A DNA stretch of 64,000 nt, from positions 62,001 to 126,000 of the forward strand of contig JFLT01000186.1 in the NCBI GenBank assembly GCA_000634195.1, given 5' to 3'. Position numbers and translations under genes: made by a program. A model generated the notes under the pieces. That model saw only the letters and a program-made list of their open reading frames with translations, searched no databases and was not told the origin of the DNA. This document shows, in pieces, positions 27,476-36,486 of the stretch. How positions within the stretch are numbered: position 1 is the stretch's first letter; each line of letters opens with the position of its first letter. The DNA comes from Prochlorococcus sp. scB243_495D8 (GTDB lineage: Bacteria > Cyanobacteriota > Cyanobacteriia > PCC-6307 > Cyanobiaceae).

Positions 27476-27687
27476 GAGAGATTAACTTAAAAAATGAATA
27501 TCAAATAATCAAAAGTGTTTTATTCTTTTATCTTTTAAAAGAATAATAATACTAACTTTTTTGAAGGAAAACTAAGTGAAATAAAGCTTTAGTAAATAAT
27601 ACTTATTTTTTCTAATTCACTTAATAAATTAAATTATTGAACATAAATTCGTGCTATATCTCTATTCCAAATAAATTTAACAATATT

Positions 27688-27846
27688 ATGAATGATTCAT
27701 TTGTTTCTACCAACCAGAACACAGAAATAGATTCTATTAATTCATATTTTGAATGTATTACTGAATGCAGTATTGTGGATGGTCATCAAGAATGTATTAC
27801 TCGTTGTTTAGAAGTTCATTTAAAGGGGGGTGAGCAAAATGAATAA
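27688..27846 (+). CDS. Twin CX3C micro-protein (52 residues)
   Basis: The likely start gives MNDSFVSTNQNTEIDSINSY followed by FECITECSIVDGHQECITRC. Two C-x3-C pairs, ten residues apart, resemble the twin CX3C layout of small disulfide or metal proteins. The gene at 44672-44836 has a similar pair (CLRSC, CVENC). An earlier in-frame start adds 17 residues. The next ORF begins 8 bases before this one ends, after a strong AAAGGGGGG site. The function is unknown. Confidence 0.62.
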   Translation: MNDSFVSTNQNTEIDSINSYFECITECSIVDGHQECITRCLEVHLKGGEQNE

Positions 27847-27991
27847 AAAAAATTCACCTCAAAGGAAAACAACTTTAAAATGGAACTCGAATGGAGAGCT
27901 TTCAGAATTCGATATGTTAAGAATTTTAGAAAAGATATCATCTCATGAACTTAATCAATGTGAATTAACATGCGATTCTGATACAAATTAA
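27839..27991 (+). CDS. Small protein with a CELTC motif (50 residues)
   Basis: It is translationally coupled to the twin CX3C gene (8-base overlap) and preceded by AAAGGGGGGTGAG. A basic start (MNKKNSPQRKTTLKW), a helical middle (ELSEFDMLRILEKISSHEL) and an end with CELTC, again a C-x3-C pair. It is probably the partner of the upstream protein. Confidence 0.6.
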   Translation: MNKKNSPQRKTTLKWNSNGELSEFDMLRILEKISSHELNQCELTCDSDTN

Positions 27992-27994
27992 GTT

Positions 27995-28069
27995 ATGTTT
28001 TTCAATATATTTAGCAATACTGCTGATAAAAAAAGCAGCTTATGGGATTTTTTAGATATCAATTTTTAA
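27995..28069 (+). CDS. Possible micro-protein (24 residues)
   Basis: The ORF begins 4 bases after the previous stop and could be the third member of the micro-operon (MFFNIFSNTADKKSSLW, end DFLDINF). Too short to be sure. Confidence 0.28.
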   Translation: MFFNIFSNTADKKSSLWDFLDINF

Positions 28070-28132
28070 TTAACTAGATTTCAATCAAGAATTAGAACAT
28101 TTTCAAAATATCTTAGTTTTTATTTTAAATAA

Positions 28133-28273
28133 TTAGTTTTTAGAACTCCTACCTTTTTTTAAGAGTGTTTTACTAATTTCTTTTTTTGTTAGTTGAATCG
28201 GTTTTACTAAACCTGAATCACCATGAGTTGGACAATAATAAGTCATAAGCATCCACTTTTTTTCTTCATCCAT
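28133..28273 (-). CDS. Small protein with a CPTHG motif (46 residues)
   Basis: An ORF starting MDEEKKWMLMTYYCPTHGDS and ending with the basic stretch KKEISKTLLKKGRSSKN. The CPTHG motif suggests a metal-binding or catalytic Cys/His, but only one pair is present. The function is unknown. Confidence 0.5.
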   Translation of the reverse strand: MDEEKKWMLMTYYCPTHGDSGLVKPIQLTKKEISKTLLKKGRSSKN

Positions 28274-28462
28274 AATTAATTTCGATTTATGTAATTATTA
28301 TGTAAATAGGATGAATTATAAAAAAATAGATTTTTTTTAATCTTTTTTTCTGTTTTACTTAATAATTTATAAAAATTTTGAATCTATTCTCACAAAATAG
28401 ATATAAATACGCATGACTTTAAAAAAAAATCCTGCTATTTATTAATAAATTCAAAATTATTC

Positions 28463-28594
28463 ATGTCTCTAGAATCTATATTGATGGTAGTTGCTCCCAT
28501 CTGTCTTTTTACCGTAGGAGTTATTGTCTTACCTATTTTAGTAAAGCCACGTAAACAATCTGGTTTACCTAAGAGGTATATACGAGGTCTTTAA
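28463..28594 (+). CDS. Single-helix micro-protein (43 residues)
   Basis: A hydrophobic helix (ILMVVAPICLFTVGVIVLPIL) followed by a basic tail (VKPRKQSGLPKRYIRGL). It resembles small photosystem or cytochrome subunits in form only. It stands alone between a minus-strand micro-gene and the second desaturase. Confidence 0.5.
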   Translation: MSLESILMVVAPICLFTVGVIVLPILVKPRKQSGLPKRYIRGL

Positions 28595-28793
28595 ATTAAT
28601 TAAGCTTTAAAGACGAGCTATGACAATCAACATAAAAAAGACAGCAAGAAATAATTAATAAGATTGCGATAAAAGAGTAAAATAAAAAATGTTTCGAACA
28701 AAATTATAAATTCTTTTCATTATGAGATCCTGTGATGGATAATAGAATTTATAAATTCACTTTTATTTCAAACTATTCTTAACCAAAAAAAAT

Positions 28794-29960
28794 TTGAGTA
28801 ATATAAAATTTTCAGGTCTTAAAGGCCAAGCGCTTGTAATAGAGGATAAAGATATTCCAAGCATGAAAGAATTTCAAGATGTTATCCCAGATCACTACTT
28901 TAAGTGCAATACCAAAACTTCTTTGAGGTATCTTTTACAATCAGCTTTAATTCAATCATTAGTAGTTGCGATAGGGTTATCTATTCCATTTACCCACCAA
29001 ATGATCCCAATTTGGATTATTTACGCATTTCTATCAGGAACCACTGCAATGGGATTCTGGGTAATTGCCCATGAATGTGGGCATGGAGCATTCTCTAAAA
29101 ACAAGGCATTGGAATCTATAACTGGTTATTTACTACATTCATTACTTCTAGTGCCATATTTTTCTTGGCAGCGTTCTCATGCAGTTCATCATCGATTCAC
29201 AAATAACATAACTAATGGCGAAACTCACGTCCCATTAGTCATAAAAGGAAATGGAGTTACAGAAAAAGTTGGTGGAGAAAAAGAATTACATTTTTCAAAT
29301 TCTTTAGGTAAGAAAAATTATGGAATTCTTCAACTTTTTTTACATCTAATATGTGGATGGCCTGCTTATTTACTTACGGGAAGTACAGGAGGTGTTAAAT
29401 ATGGTACTTCAAATCATTTTTGGCCAATTAAACCATTTTCTAAAGCATTATGGCCATCGATATGGGCAAAAAAAGTTTGGATATCAGATATTGGTGTATG
29501 TTTGACACTAGTGGGCATTGTTTATTTAATTTTCAAGTATGGATTATTTCCTGTAATTGCTCTGTATTTTGGCCCTTTATTAGTTGTAAATTGTTGGCTA
29601 GTAGTTTATACATGGCTGCATCATACAGATTCAGATGTGCCTCATCTTTCAAATACGGAATTTTCCTTTATGAGAGGGGCATTTCTATCTATTGACAGGC
29701 CTTACGGTAGAGTCCTAAATTTTCTTCACCATAATATAGGTTCTAGCCATGTCGTTCATCACGTATGTCCAACGATCCCTCATTATCATGCAAAAAAGGC
29801 AACTGTCTTAATTAAAAAAGTCTTTAAAAAAGCATATCTTTTTAATCCTGATCCAATACACAAAGCTTTATGGAATATTGCTTGCAATTGCGTTGCTGTT
29901 AAGTCAGATATCAAGAGAGGAAGATATATATGGCAATCTTCATACAAAATGGTGGATTAA
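28794..29960 (+). CDS. Delta-12-type acyl-lipid desaturase
   Basis: A 388-residue membrane desaturase of the DesA kind. The His boxes are HECGHGAFS, SHAVHHRFTNNITNGETH (HxxHH) and SHVVHHVCPTIPHYHA (HVVHH). The NNITNGETHVP segment after the second box is typical of plant and cyanobacterial omega-6 desaturases. It starts with TTG. It probably adds the second double bond to membrane acyl chains, useful under cold or light stress. Regiospecificity is inferred from the motif style. Confidence 0.9.
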   Translation: MSNIKFSGLKGQALVIEDKDIPSMKEFQDVIPDHYFKCNTKTSLRYLLQSALIQSLVVAIGLSIPFTHQMIPIWIIYAFLSGTTAMGFWVIAHECGHGAFSKNKALESITGYLLHSLLLVPYFSWQRSHAVHHRFTNNITNGETHVPLVIKGNGVTEKVGGEKELHFSNSLGKKNYGILQLFLHLICGWPAYLLTGSTGGVKYGTSNHFWPIKPFSKALWPSIWAKKVWISDIGVCLTLVGIVYLIFKYGLFPVIALYFGPLLVVNCWLVVYTWLHHTDSDVPHLSNTEFSFMRGAFLSIDRPYGRVLNFLHHNIGSSHVVHHVCPTIPHYHAKKATVLIKKVFKKAYLFNPDPIHKALWNIACNCVAVKSDIKRGRYIWQSSYKMVD

Positions 29961-30074
29961 AATATAACAAGCAGCAATTCTTTATCACATTAATTTAAGC
30001 AAATCTGAAAAGAATATAAAAGAATTAGCAATAACAAATTTTTCATCTTAGAAATACTTAATTAAAATAATTTT

Positions 30075-30236
30075 ATGAGTGGCGACAATTTGCATGGTAA
30101 GCAACCTATTAAATTCTATTCTGAAAAAATAACACTTACAAAAATTGAATTATTAGAAAGACAGTTGAGTTTAGGCGAAAAAATTTCAGATTTAGATCAA
30201 AAACATAAAGAATGGAGCAAAAAACTATCAGGCTGA
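30075..30236 (+). CDS. Small charged helical protein (53 residues)
   Basis: An ORF starting MSGDNLHGKQPIKFYSEKI with a long charged helix after (LTKIELLERQLSLGEKISDL) and an end KHKEWSKKLSG. A soluble amphipathic protein of unknown role. Confidence 0.5.
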   Translation: MSGDNLHGKQPIKFYSEKITLTKIELLERQLSLGEKISDLDQKHKEWSKKLSG

Positions 30237-30285
30237 TCATTGAATATTACGAATTTTATAACTGATTGATATTTGTATTTACTTA

Positions 30286-30903
30286 TCAATAAACTTTTCT
30301 GTAAATTATTGAAAAATTATTTGCAGGCATACCAATAATATCTTCTTGATAAAAACCATTTTTCTTACTCTCATCACAAACTTCCTCAAGATTTTTAATA
30401 CCCCAAAGATCATTTTGCATTTTCAATGAATTATCGAAAAAATAATTACTCTCGCTTGTATGCTTATTACAAATTTTGAATGGTCCATACAACATCAAAA
30501 ATTGTCCATTTTTAAGTAATTTTCCTGACTCTCTAAATAGTGCCTCAGTACAAGACCATTGAGCTACATGAATCATATTTATAGAGACTATTCCTTGCAA
30601 AGAATGAGCTAATCTCAATGTAATTTTCCAAGGAATTTTTTCTACATCAATCTCAAGAGGCTGAGGCATTTTCTTAGTTAAGTCTTCATACTCAATCCAA
30701 GAACTTATACTTTTTCTATGCACTAAATCTGGGTCACTTGTTTGCCAAATTATTCCAGGAAATCGTTTTTGAAAAAACACTCCATGTTCACCACTACCAC
30801 TCCCAATTTCCAATACTGAACCTTTATTTATAATTCGGGATAGTACATCACCAATGCAGTCTCTATTTCTTTGAGTTGCCGAAAAAAAAAGTCTATTATC
30901 CAA
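30286..30903 (-). CDS. DUF938 SAM-dependent methyltransferase
   Basis: A 205-residue protein matching DUF938: FSATQRNRDCIGDVLSRIIN, the SAM motif SVLEIGSGSGEHGVFFQKRF and WQTSDPDLVHRKSISSW, then INMIHVAQWSCTEALF and LYGPFKICNKHTSESN. The fold is a class I methyltransferase. The substrate is unknown. It stands alone on the minus strand. Confidence 0.88.
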   Translation of the reverse strand: MDNRLFFSATQRNRDCIGDVLSRIINKGSVLEIGSGSGEHGVFFQKRFPGIIWQTSDPDLVHRKSISSWIEYEDLTKKMPQPLEIDVEKIPWKITLRLAHSLQGIVSINMIHVAQWSCTEALFRESGKLLKNGQFLMLYGPFKICNKHTSESNYFFDNSLKMQNDLWGIKNLEEVCDESKKNGFYQEDIIGMPANNFSIIYRKVY

Positions 30904-30954
30904 AATTAAAAAAATTGGGAATTATATCATCCAGAATAATTCTAAAATCATTTA

Positions 30955-31065
30955 TTATTTAACTTTTCTCAATTTAGGAGTCTTGAAAAACATTATTTTA
31001 AGGCTTAAGAATAATATTGAAATTGTAAGAGCAGGCAAGATATAAAGTATTACATCAGAATTCAT
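30955..31065 (-). CDS. Single-helix micro-protein (36 residues)
   Basis: A short hydrophobic peptide (ILYILPALTISILFLSLKI) with a basic end (FFKTPKLRKVK). It lies about 50 bases upstream of the DUF938 gene on the same strand. The function is unknown. Confidence 0.45.
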   Translation of the reverse strand: MNSDVILYILPALTISILFLSLKIMFFKTPKLRKVK

Positions 31066-31194
31066 TAAAGAAGGAATTCTTCCAAAAATTAAATGCATGT
31101 AGTAGGTCGCGAATGACATGAATTCATATATATCTAATTTATTAATAGCAATTATTTGAATTCAAAAACTACTTTTAGTCAAAAACTAAAATTT

Positions 31195-31237
31195 CTCAAA
31201 AAAAAAGAGTCAGCCTGTATCCCTACTAGCTGACTCT
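31195..31237 (-). terminator. Strong minus-strand terminator with no visible upstream gene
   Basis: A 9-bp perfect stem AGAGTCAGC/GCTGACTCT with a 14-base loop, followed on the minus strand by a long T-run. No minus-strand ORF of any size ends here: the hli operon on the other strand starts at 31479. It may end a small RNA antisense to the hli leader. A hairpin of the same stem core and loop length lies at 43871-43900. Confidence 0.6.
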
Positions 31238-31478
31238 AATAACATATTAATTTAAATTAACTCTAAATGAGGACATCCCTCTAAAAAAACAAGGTGAAAA
31301 GCTTATATTTTTTTTTCAAATTTAAAAAATCAGAACAAAAATAAAAACACCTAAAGGGTATATTTCGACACATATATGTAGCAGTTTTAACTTTTCCTGA
31401 CAAAAAAAGGGAAAATCCCTGAGTTTCTTTACATTGTTAAATAAATATGTTATATTTGTTTACAAATTTACAAAAAAA

Positions 31479-31586
31479 ATGACTCCAGAAGCAGAACGTT
31501 TTAATGGTTGGGCAGCAATGTTAGGTTTCGTTGCAGCCGTTGGTGCCTACGTAACAACAGGGCAGATTATTCCAGGTTGGTTCTAA
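31479..31586 (+). CDS. hli: High-light-inducible protein (HLIP), short form
   Basis: A 35-residue single-helix Hli protein: AERFNGWAAMLGFVAAVGAYV then TTGQIIPGWF. HLIPs bind chlorophyll in the thylakoid membrane and protect against excess light. The usual ExxNGRxAM motif has Trp in place of Arg (NGWAAM), a substitution I recall as common in Prochlorococcus. The stop overlaps the start of the next hli gene (TAATG), so translation is coupled. Confidence 0.9.
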   Translation: MTPEAERFNGWAAMLGFVAAVGAYVTTGQIIPGWF

Positions 31587-31726
31587 TGAAAAATAACGAA
31601 CCAAAAGTAGTTGAAAAAGAAAAAATTGTTGCTGAAAAGCTTAATGGCAGATTCGCAATGTTGGGTTTTGTTGCTCTAGTTGGAGCATATTTAACTACTG
31701 GTCAAATCATTCCTGGTTTTATCTAA
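31586..31726 (+). CDS. hli: High-light-inducible protein (HLIP)
   Basis: A 46-residue Hli protein: a charged start (KVVEKEKIVAEKLNG), then NGRFAMLGFVALVGAYLTTG and QIIPGFI. The full ExxNGRxAMxG chlorophyll-binding motif is present. It is co-transcribed and coupled to the first hli gene, and a strong terminator follows. Confidence 0.93.
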   Translation: MKNNEPKVVEKEKIVAEKLNGRFAMLGFVALVGAYLTTGQIIPGFI

Positions 31727-31744
31727 ATAAATTTTTTATTTTCC

Positions 31745-31781
31745 AAATAGCCTAATTTAGAATTAAATTAGGCTATTTTTT
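31745..31781 (+). terminator. Intrinsic terminator of the hli operon
   Basis: A long 14-bp stem (AAATAGCCTAATTT/AAATTAGGCTATTT) with a 6-base loop and T-tail, 18 bases after the second hli stop. The A/T ends make it usable on both strands. Confidence 0.85.
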
Positions 31782-31957
31782 ATGGAATTTTTCTAATTTA
31801 ATAATCTATATTGGCCAAAACGATTTTATCTAAGAGAGGAAAAATATAATATTTACTACCTTTTTACAATAAATATTAATTTAATTATTCTTCTTCTTTA
31901 AAACCTAAATTTGCTTGTTAAATAATGCTATCTTTATCGAAATAATTCAAGAATTTA

Positions 31958-32086
31958 ATGAGAGTAAAGCTTGAACCCGAAACGGCATTTATTGGCAAAA
32001 AGTTCGCTTATATATTTCTAGGAATAATATTTAGTCTAAATGCTCTAACCTTTATTTGGTTTTTTTTATTTTCAAATTTAAAATAA
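31958..32086 (+). CDS. Single-helix micro-protein (42 residues)
   Basis: A polar start (MRVKLEPETAFIGKKFAY) and one helix (IFLGIIFSLNALTFIWFFLF). It is convergent with the third hli gene. The function is unknown; the membrane helix suggests a thylakoid or plasma-membrane micro-protein. Confidence 0.5.
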   Translation: MRVKLEPETAFIGKKFAYIFLGIIFSLNALTFIWFFLFSNLK

Positions 32087-32149
32087 AAAAATCTAAATTT
32101 TCTTCTAAAAAGTTTAAAGAAAATGGGTTAAAAAACAGTTATTACGGTA

Positions 32150-32356
32150 CTAAAAAATTCCAGGAATGATCTGTCCTGTTGTCACATAGGCACCTAGTAG
32201 TGCGACGAAACCAACCATAGCCCATCTACCATTCACTTTTTCTGCATTTTGAGGATATCCATCGTAAGACACAGTTTCATCAATATAAGGCCTAGTTTCT
32301 GATGGGAACATATTTTGTCTTCCACCTGATTCTGTAGTTACTCCTGATTTTGTCAT
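32150..32356 (-). CDS. hli: High-light-inducible protein (HLIP), long form
   Basis: A 68-residue Hli protein: a 38-residue polar N-terminal extension (SGGRQNMFPSETRPYIDETV) then EKVNGRWAMVGFVALLGAYV and TTGQIIPGIF. The ExxNGRxAMxG motif is complete. It is the third hli gene within 900 bases, transcribed towards the other two. Confidence 0.92.
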   Translation of the reverse strand: MTKSGVTTESGGRQNMFPSETRPYIDETVSYDGYPQNAEKVNGRWAMVGFVALLGAYVTTGQIIPGIF

Positions 32357-32559
32357 TAAAAAGATGATAATTGTTAATTAAAGTAACACAAATATTAACT
32401 TATGTAAACCAAAATCTCCAATGTTTTTCTTCTGAGAATTCATTTTTAAGTCATTATGTGACAATTCTGTTTAAAAATTTAACAAGTCGCATTTTAAAAA
32501 TCACTTTTTTAATATCAAATTCGCAATCAATTTTTAAAATAAGCATTTATACTCACGAT

Positions 32560-32680
32560 AAGTAATTTTACTTAGTAGGATGATTAGAGCATTTAGGAAG
32601 TGCTTAGCTGGTTAAGTCAGAAAATCTGAATTAACTTGGTCGTCATGAGCTTGCCGGTGGGATACTTGCAAGCTCTTTCA
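32560..32680 (+). ncRNA. Candidate small RNA with consecutive stem-loops
   Basis: A TATACT box at 32548-32553 would place a start near 32560. Then come AAGTA/TACTT, a 7-bp stem AGCATTT/AAGTGCT with a 3-base loop (32588-32604), a two-part stem GTTAA-x-TCAGA/TCTGA-x-TTAAC with an AAA loop (32611-32635), and a terminator-like stem GAGCTTGC/GCAAGCTC (32647-32675) with a weak T-tail. No protein frame fits. The dense structure in an AT-rich spacer next to hli supports an RNA gene. Confidence 0.5.
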
Positions 32681-32810
32681 ATTTTAAAAGCAAGCAAATA
32701 TACTTAGCATTAATATAATCATTTGAACTATTGAATTAAATCTTGAAGATTATCTACTAGTGTCAAAGATTTATTTATTTGCTAGATAGATAATAGACTG
32801 AACAAAATGT

Positions 32811-32912
32811 ATGTCTTTAGATTTTATTCTCATTCCATCCTGTATTTTGATTATTCTTTTTCTTTTAAATCGAGAAAATATGATCTACAAAAAAAATCAA
32901 AAGGTTAAATAA
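32811..32912 (+). CDS. Single-helix micro-protein (33 residues)
   Basis: A peptide with a hydrophobic helix (MSLDFILIPSCILIILFLL) and a basic end (NRENMIYKKNQKVK). It resembles the other island micro-proteins. It lies downstream of the candidate small RNA. Confidence 0.42.
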   Translation: MSLDFILIPSCILIILFLLNRENMIYKKNQKVK

Positions 32913-33345
32913 TATCATTATTCTAAAAAAGCTTAGTACTTAAGATTTGAGATCGTAAAACTTATTTTTTTCCTGAAAATAATAGATTTTAAAAAAAGTA
33001 CTTTAATATAATAAAGTTTGAAAAACCTCAGAGAATTTAGTTGAGAAACTATACAAACTTTTTTCTTAAGTTTAATTTGTCCCAATATAGTTTTGCATTA
33101 TTAATTTGCTTTTGTTTTTGTTGGCAGTGTATGCAATTGCATTCGTATATCAAAGTTTTATTTTTCATCCCTAAACCCTTTCTTATTAAGAAACCAAATT
33201 TTTTGCTTTACAGCAAGTAAAAAACTATTTTTTTTTTGAATATTGGTAAATTAAAAATTTTTTTTCAAATAAATTTTATTTTGGTTTATACAACATTCAT
33301 ATTTTATAATGCTGGAAAAGACAGTACAAATTAAATAAATTTCTT
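32913..33345. other. Long AT-rich spacer before the LptF/LptG-like gene
   Basis: This stretch has no convincing gene. A TTG-started frame near 33077 is protein-like only in short parts and is not called. Runs of T and A dominate, and a promoter for the permease gene is presumably near its end (TTATAAT at about 33303). Confidence 0.5.
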
Positions 33346-34551
33346 TTGAAACTTGCAAATCAACAAGTAATTAAAAAAGCTTTCAGTAAAATTATTGCTC
33401 CCTGGTATTCAATACCTTTAATAGATAGATGGTTATTAGGTCAAATCATCCCTCCTATGATATTTGCAATTTCTGCATTTACTGTTATTTCATTATCTGT
33501 TGGGGTAATGTTCGATCTCATAAGAAAAATTGTTGAATTTGGTTTACCTCTATTTTTAGCTTTAAAAGTTCTTTTTTTTAGTTTGCCTAGCTTTTTAGTT
33601 TTGTCATTCCCAATGGCAGTTTTGCTTTCTACATTATTAGCCTATGGAAAATTATCAAGCAATTCAGAATTATTAGCTTTGAAATCTTTAGGGATAAAAA
33701 CTTCCAGAATTATTTCTCCAGCCATTGCTCTTTCGATATTTATGACGGGTTTAACTTTCTATTTCAATGATAATTTAGTCCCTGCAAGTAACAAGTTAGC
33801 AGAGGTAACATTAAGAGCAGGAATTGGTAGTTCATTTAGTAGTGAAACAGGTAAAGATAATATTATGTTTTCTAGATATGGCTCTCGAATAGATCCTTCG
33901 ACTAATAAACCAACAAAACATAACAACTACCTAACCCATATATTCTATGCATCATGGTTTGAGAATAATATTATGGAGGGAGTTACTGTATTAGATTTTT
34001 CCAGGGCAGATATTCAACAAATCTTAAAAGCGGAAAGTGCAACTTTTGATAAAAATAATTCTTCTTGGAATTTTATAAATGGAAGTATGGTAACTATAGA
34101 TCGAAATGGTCAAACTGGAAATATTCAATTTAAACGATACATATACCCATTTGTAGAAGGACCATTGGAATTAGCACAAGTTCCTAAAGATGCTAATGAA
34201 ATGACTTTAAAGCAGGCTATAAAAGCAGAAAAAATTTATAAAAAAACTGGAAACTTAAAGGAATTAAGAAGAATAAAAGTCCGCATTCAAGAAAAATTTA
34301 CTCTACCTTTTGCATGCTTAGTATTTGGTTTAATAGGAAGCAGTTTAGGATCTAAATCTAATTTAAGATCTTCAAAAAGTCAGGGATTTGGATTAAGCGT
34401 GATTCTTATATTAATTTATTATGTAATGTCATTTATATTTAGTTCATTTGGAGTGAAAGGCATTTTAAATCCTATTTTAGCTGCATGGTTGCCTGTCTTA
34501 ATTTCTCTAGCAGGTGGAATTTATTTATTAAGAAAATCAAGTTCTTTTTAA
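33346..34551 (+). CDS. LptF/LptG family permease (YjgP/YjgQ)
   Basis: A 401-residue inner-membrane protein with a TTG start. Residues about 25-140 contain three membrane helices (LGQIIPPMIFAISAFTVISL, then FSLPSFLVLSFPMAVLLSTL, then YGKLSSNSELLALKSLGIK). A periplasmic beta-jellyroll follows, and three more helices are at the end. In Gram-negative bacteria LptF and LptG drive export of lipopolysaccharide with LptB. In cyanobacteria a single permease is common and the partner genes are elsewhere. The LPLL-type SNSELLALKSLG motif contacts the ATPase. Confidence 0.9.
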   Translation: MKLANQQVIKKAFSKIIAPWYSIPLIDRWLLGQIIPPMIFAISAFTVISLSVGVMFDLIRKIVEFGLPLFLALKVLFFSLPSFLVLSFPMAVLLSTLLAYGKLSSNSELLALKSLGIKTSRIISPAIALSIFMTGLTFYFNDNLVPASNKLAEVTLRAGIGSSFSSETGKDNIMFSRYGSRIDPSTNKPTKHNNYLTHIFYASWFENNIMEGVTVLDFSRADIQQILKAESATFDKNNSSWNFINGSMVTIDRNGQTGNIQFKRYIYPFVEGPLELAQVPKDANEMTLKQAIKAEKIYKKTGNLKELRRIKVRIQEKFTLPFACLVFGLIGSSLGSKSNLRSSKSQGFGLSVILILIYYVMSFIFSSFGVKGILNPILAAWLPVLISLAGGIYLLRKSSSF

Positions 34552-34622
34552 GACTTTAAAAAAATTAATAAGAATATAAAGTAATTAGCAGAGTTTTTTT
34601 AAAGTATAAGATTCTGTGATCT

Positions 34623-35207
34623 CTATATCACATCTATTTTTTGGTAACCATACCAATCAGGATAATTATTTTCTTCAATAAAATCATTGTCTGGTATTAA
34701 TTCAATTTTCCAATTCCCTATCTTTTTTATTAGTTCACAATTATCACAACTAATTAATATTTCTATAGAAGCCATATCATCTTTATGCTTTTTTTCATAA
34801 CCAATAAGCCATTTAGATTTAGCTTTATTTTTTGCCTCTAACTTATTCGAAGCTATAACTAAACCAAACTCATGTTTTTCTTGCATAGAGCTTGGATCAT
34901 AGCCTCCAATATTGACAAACCATAAATTCTTTTGATTCTTGGTTCTATTAGCTAATTGATTTTTGTTAATTTTATCATTTTCAAAATTCTTCAAAATTAT
35001 CTTATAGCCATCTAAATATTTTATTTTTTTATAGCTATCAATGTGCAAACCTTTTGGAGATCCAAACCAATCCTTTCTCAAAGTATCATATGTATCCTCA
35101 ATTTTAGATCCAACAACCCATCTAACATCATGGAGTTCAATATTAGCTTTTTTTGCTCTACCTCCAAGCACAACCAAATAAAGAAAGTTATTTTCTAATT
35201 TTTCCAC
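34623..35207 (-). CDS. DUF1543 family protein
   Basis: A 194-residue soluble protein. The block LYLVVLGGRAKKANIELHDV at the start and LWFVNIGGYDPSSMQEKHEF in the middle are two versions of the same DUF1543 motif, so the domain occurs twice. WLIGYEKKHKDD and NYPDWYGYQKIDV close the protein. The family is uncharacterised. It is convergent with the permease gene. Confidence 0.82.
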   Translation of the reverse strand: MEKLENNFLYLVVLGGRAKKANIELHDVRWVVGSKIEDTYDTLRKDWFGSPKGLHIDSYKKIKYLDGYKIILKNFENDKINKNQLANRTKNQKNLWFVNIGGYDPSSMQEKHEFGLVIASNKLEAKNKAKSKWLIGYEKKHKDDMASIEILISCDNCELIKKIGNWKIELIPDNDFIEENNYPDWYGYQKIDVI

Positions 35208-35291
35208 TTTTAATAAAAAAAATTTACAAAAACTTTAAATTAAATTTTCAAGAATTATCCCCATACGATTTTTATTAAGACAGAGATTTCT

Positions 35292-35435
35292 TTAATTGAA
35301 CCAACCTTTTTTCTTTACTTTAACTTTTGGTGAAGTCTCAATCTTAGGTGCTTCGTCTACTCTACCTTTAATAATCATTAATGGAACTATAGCCCATAGT
35401 GCTAAAAATAATATCCAAAATAAGTAAATGTTCAT
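35292..35435 (-). CDS. Single-helix micro-protein (47 residues)
   Basis: An N-terminal helix (IYLFWILFLALWAIVPLMII) followed by a basic tail (IETSPKVKVKKKGWFN). It lies 84 bases upstream of the DUF1543 gene on the same strand. The function is unknown. Confidence 0.52.
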   Translation of the reverse strand: MNIYLFWILFLALWAIVPLMIIKGRVDEAPKIETSPKVKVKKKGWFN

Positions 35436-35627
35436 AGTATTAAAGTCATTAAAATCATACTAAAATCAATTAAATAATATTCGCGAGTTTCTTTTTAAAG
35501 TTCTAATTTAGATGTATAATTAAAATTTTTTTTTAATCAGTTAAAAATATTTGCACTCGACAAAACCACTGCTTTGCTTCATGATGTGTGGAGTGCATAT
35601 TTATAATGACACGATAATTTTCTTTTC

Positions 35628-35843
35628 GTGAATCTTGTTAAATCAAACTTTTGCTTATCTAAAATAGAATTAAAAATTAATAGCAAAATTAAAATATGTG
35701 ATTTATGTCATAAGCCAGATAAAATTCATTACAGAGTAAAATCCATAATTCATAGAGACTGGATTTTTTGTTGTAAAGAATGTTGGATTGTAATTTCTAA
35801 ACATAATGATTATTCCTATGGTGGCACAAGAAAGTCCAAATAA
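35628..35843 (+). CDS. Small Cys-pair (zinc-ribbon-like) protein (71 residues)
   Basis: A GTG-started ORF. CDLCHKPDKIHYRVKSIIH then WIFCCKECWIVISKHND gives two CxxC pairs about 22 residues apart, the layout of a zinc ribbon. A basic charge overall fits a nucleic-acid or protein-binding role. It stands alone on the + strand. Confidence 0.65.
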   Translation: MNLVKSNFCLSKIELKINSKIKICDLCHKPDKIHYRVKSIIHRDWIFCCKECWIVISKHNDYSYGGTRKSK

Positions 35844-36012
35844 TAAATTTCCCTGAAAAATAATATAGAAAAAACAATCACATAATTAGAGACTTAGAAA
35901 TCTATAAATTTCTTTAAATAAGAACTTGACAATTAATGATGATATTTAAACATGATTTATGAAATTTACCAACAAAAATAAATTTCTTTTTTTTCTTTGA
36001 TTTATCTTTTTA

Positions 36013-36486
36013 ATGTACTTTTTTTGTAATAGAGTCTTGTCTTATTTTGCTAAACCAAACTTTATAGTTTATGACGAATGGTTTGATAATGATTTAAAAA
36101 AAACTAAACTTAATGTTAAAAATAAAAAAATAACAAATATTTCAAAAATTCATGAATTTTTTTATGAGCAATCGAATTACAAAGTTGGTGCCTCTGAAAA
36201 TAACTTACAGATAGACATTCATGAAAATAGGGATGAACTATTTAATAATTATTATTTTGAAAACGATTCAGAAATATATGATTCATTATCAAATAAAAAA
36301 TTTCCATTCTTTGGAAAAATTACCAAAAACAAACTTAACTTTAATATCAAAAATAAAATAATTTATACTTTATCAATTTTTGGATTTGTAATTATTTTTG
36401 GATTACTAATAGTTTTTATTTCGCAATCTAAAAAAAATAAATCGTCCATAACAAATAAATCAATTTTATTAGAAAAAAGATTTTGA
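36013..36486 (+). CDS. Hypothetical protein with C-terminal membrane anchor (157 residues)
   Basis: The first 115 residues are polar, rich in Asn and Lys, with many Phe and Tyr. A helix follows (YTLSIFGFVIIFGLLIVFIS) and then a basic end. It looks tail-anchored. Extreme AT-rich codon use and no recognised domain suggest an accessory gene. It overlaps the convergent gene by 18 bases. Confidence 0.6.
   Translation: MYFFCNRVLSYFAKPNFIVYDEWFDNDLKKTKLNVKNKKITNISKIHEFFYEQSNYKVGASENNLQIDIHENRDELFNNYYFENDSEIYDSLSNKKFPFFGKITKNKLNFNIKNKIIYTLSIFGFVIIFGLLIVFISQSKKNKSSITNKSILLEKRF

Noticed and set aside
32371..32565. A 64-codon plus-strand frame between the long hli gene and the small RNA candidate
   Set aside because: It overlaps the promoter region of hli and the RNA candidate, has a random-looking Ser/Ile/Phe composition and no ribosome binding site. 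It looks like chance in AT-rich DNA.
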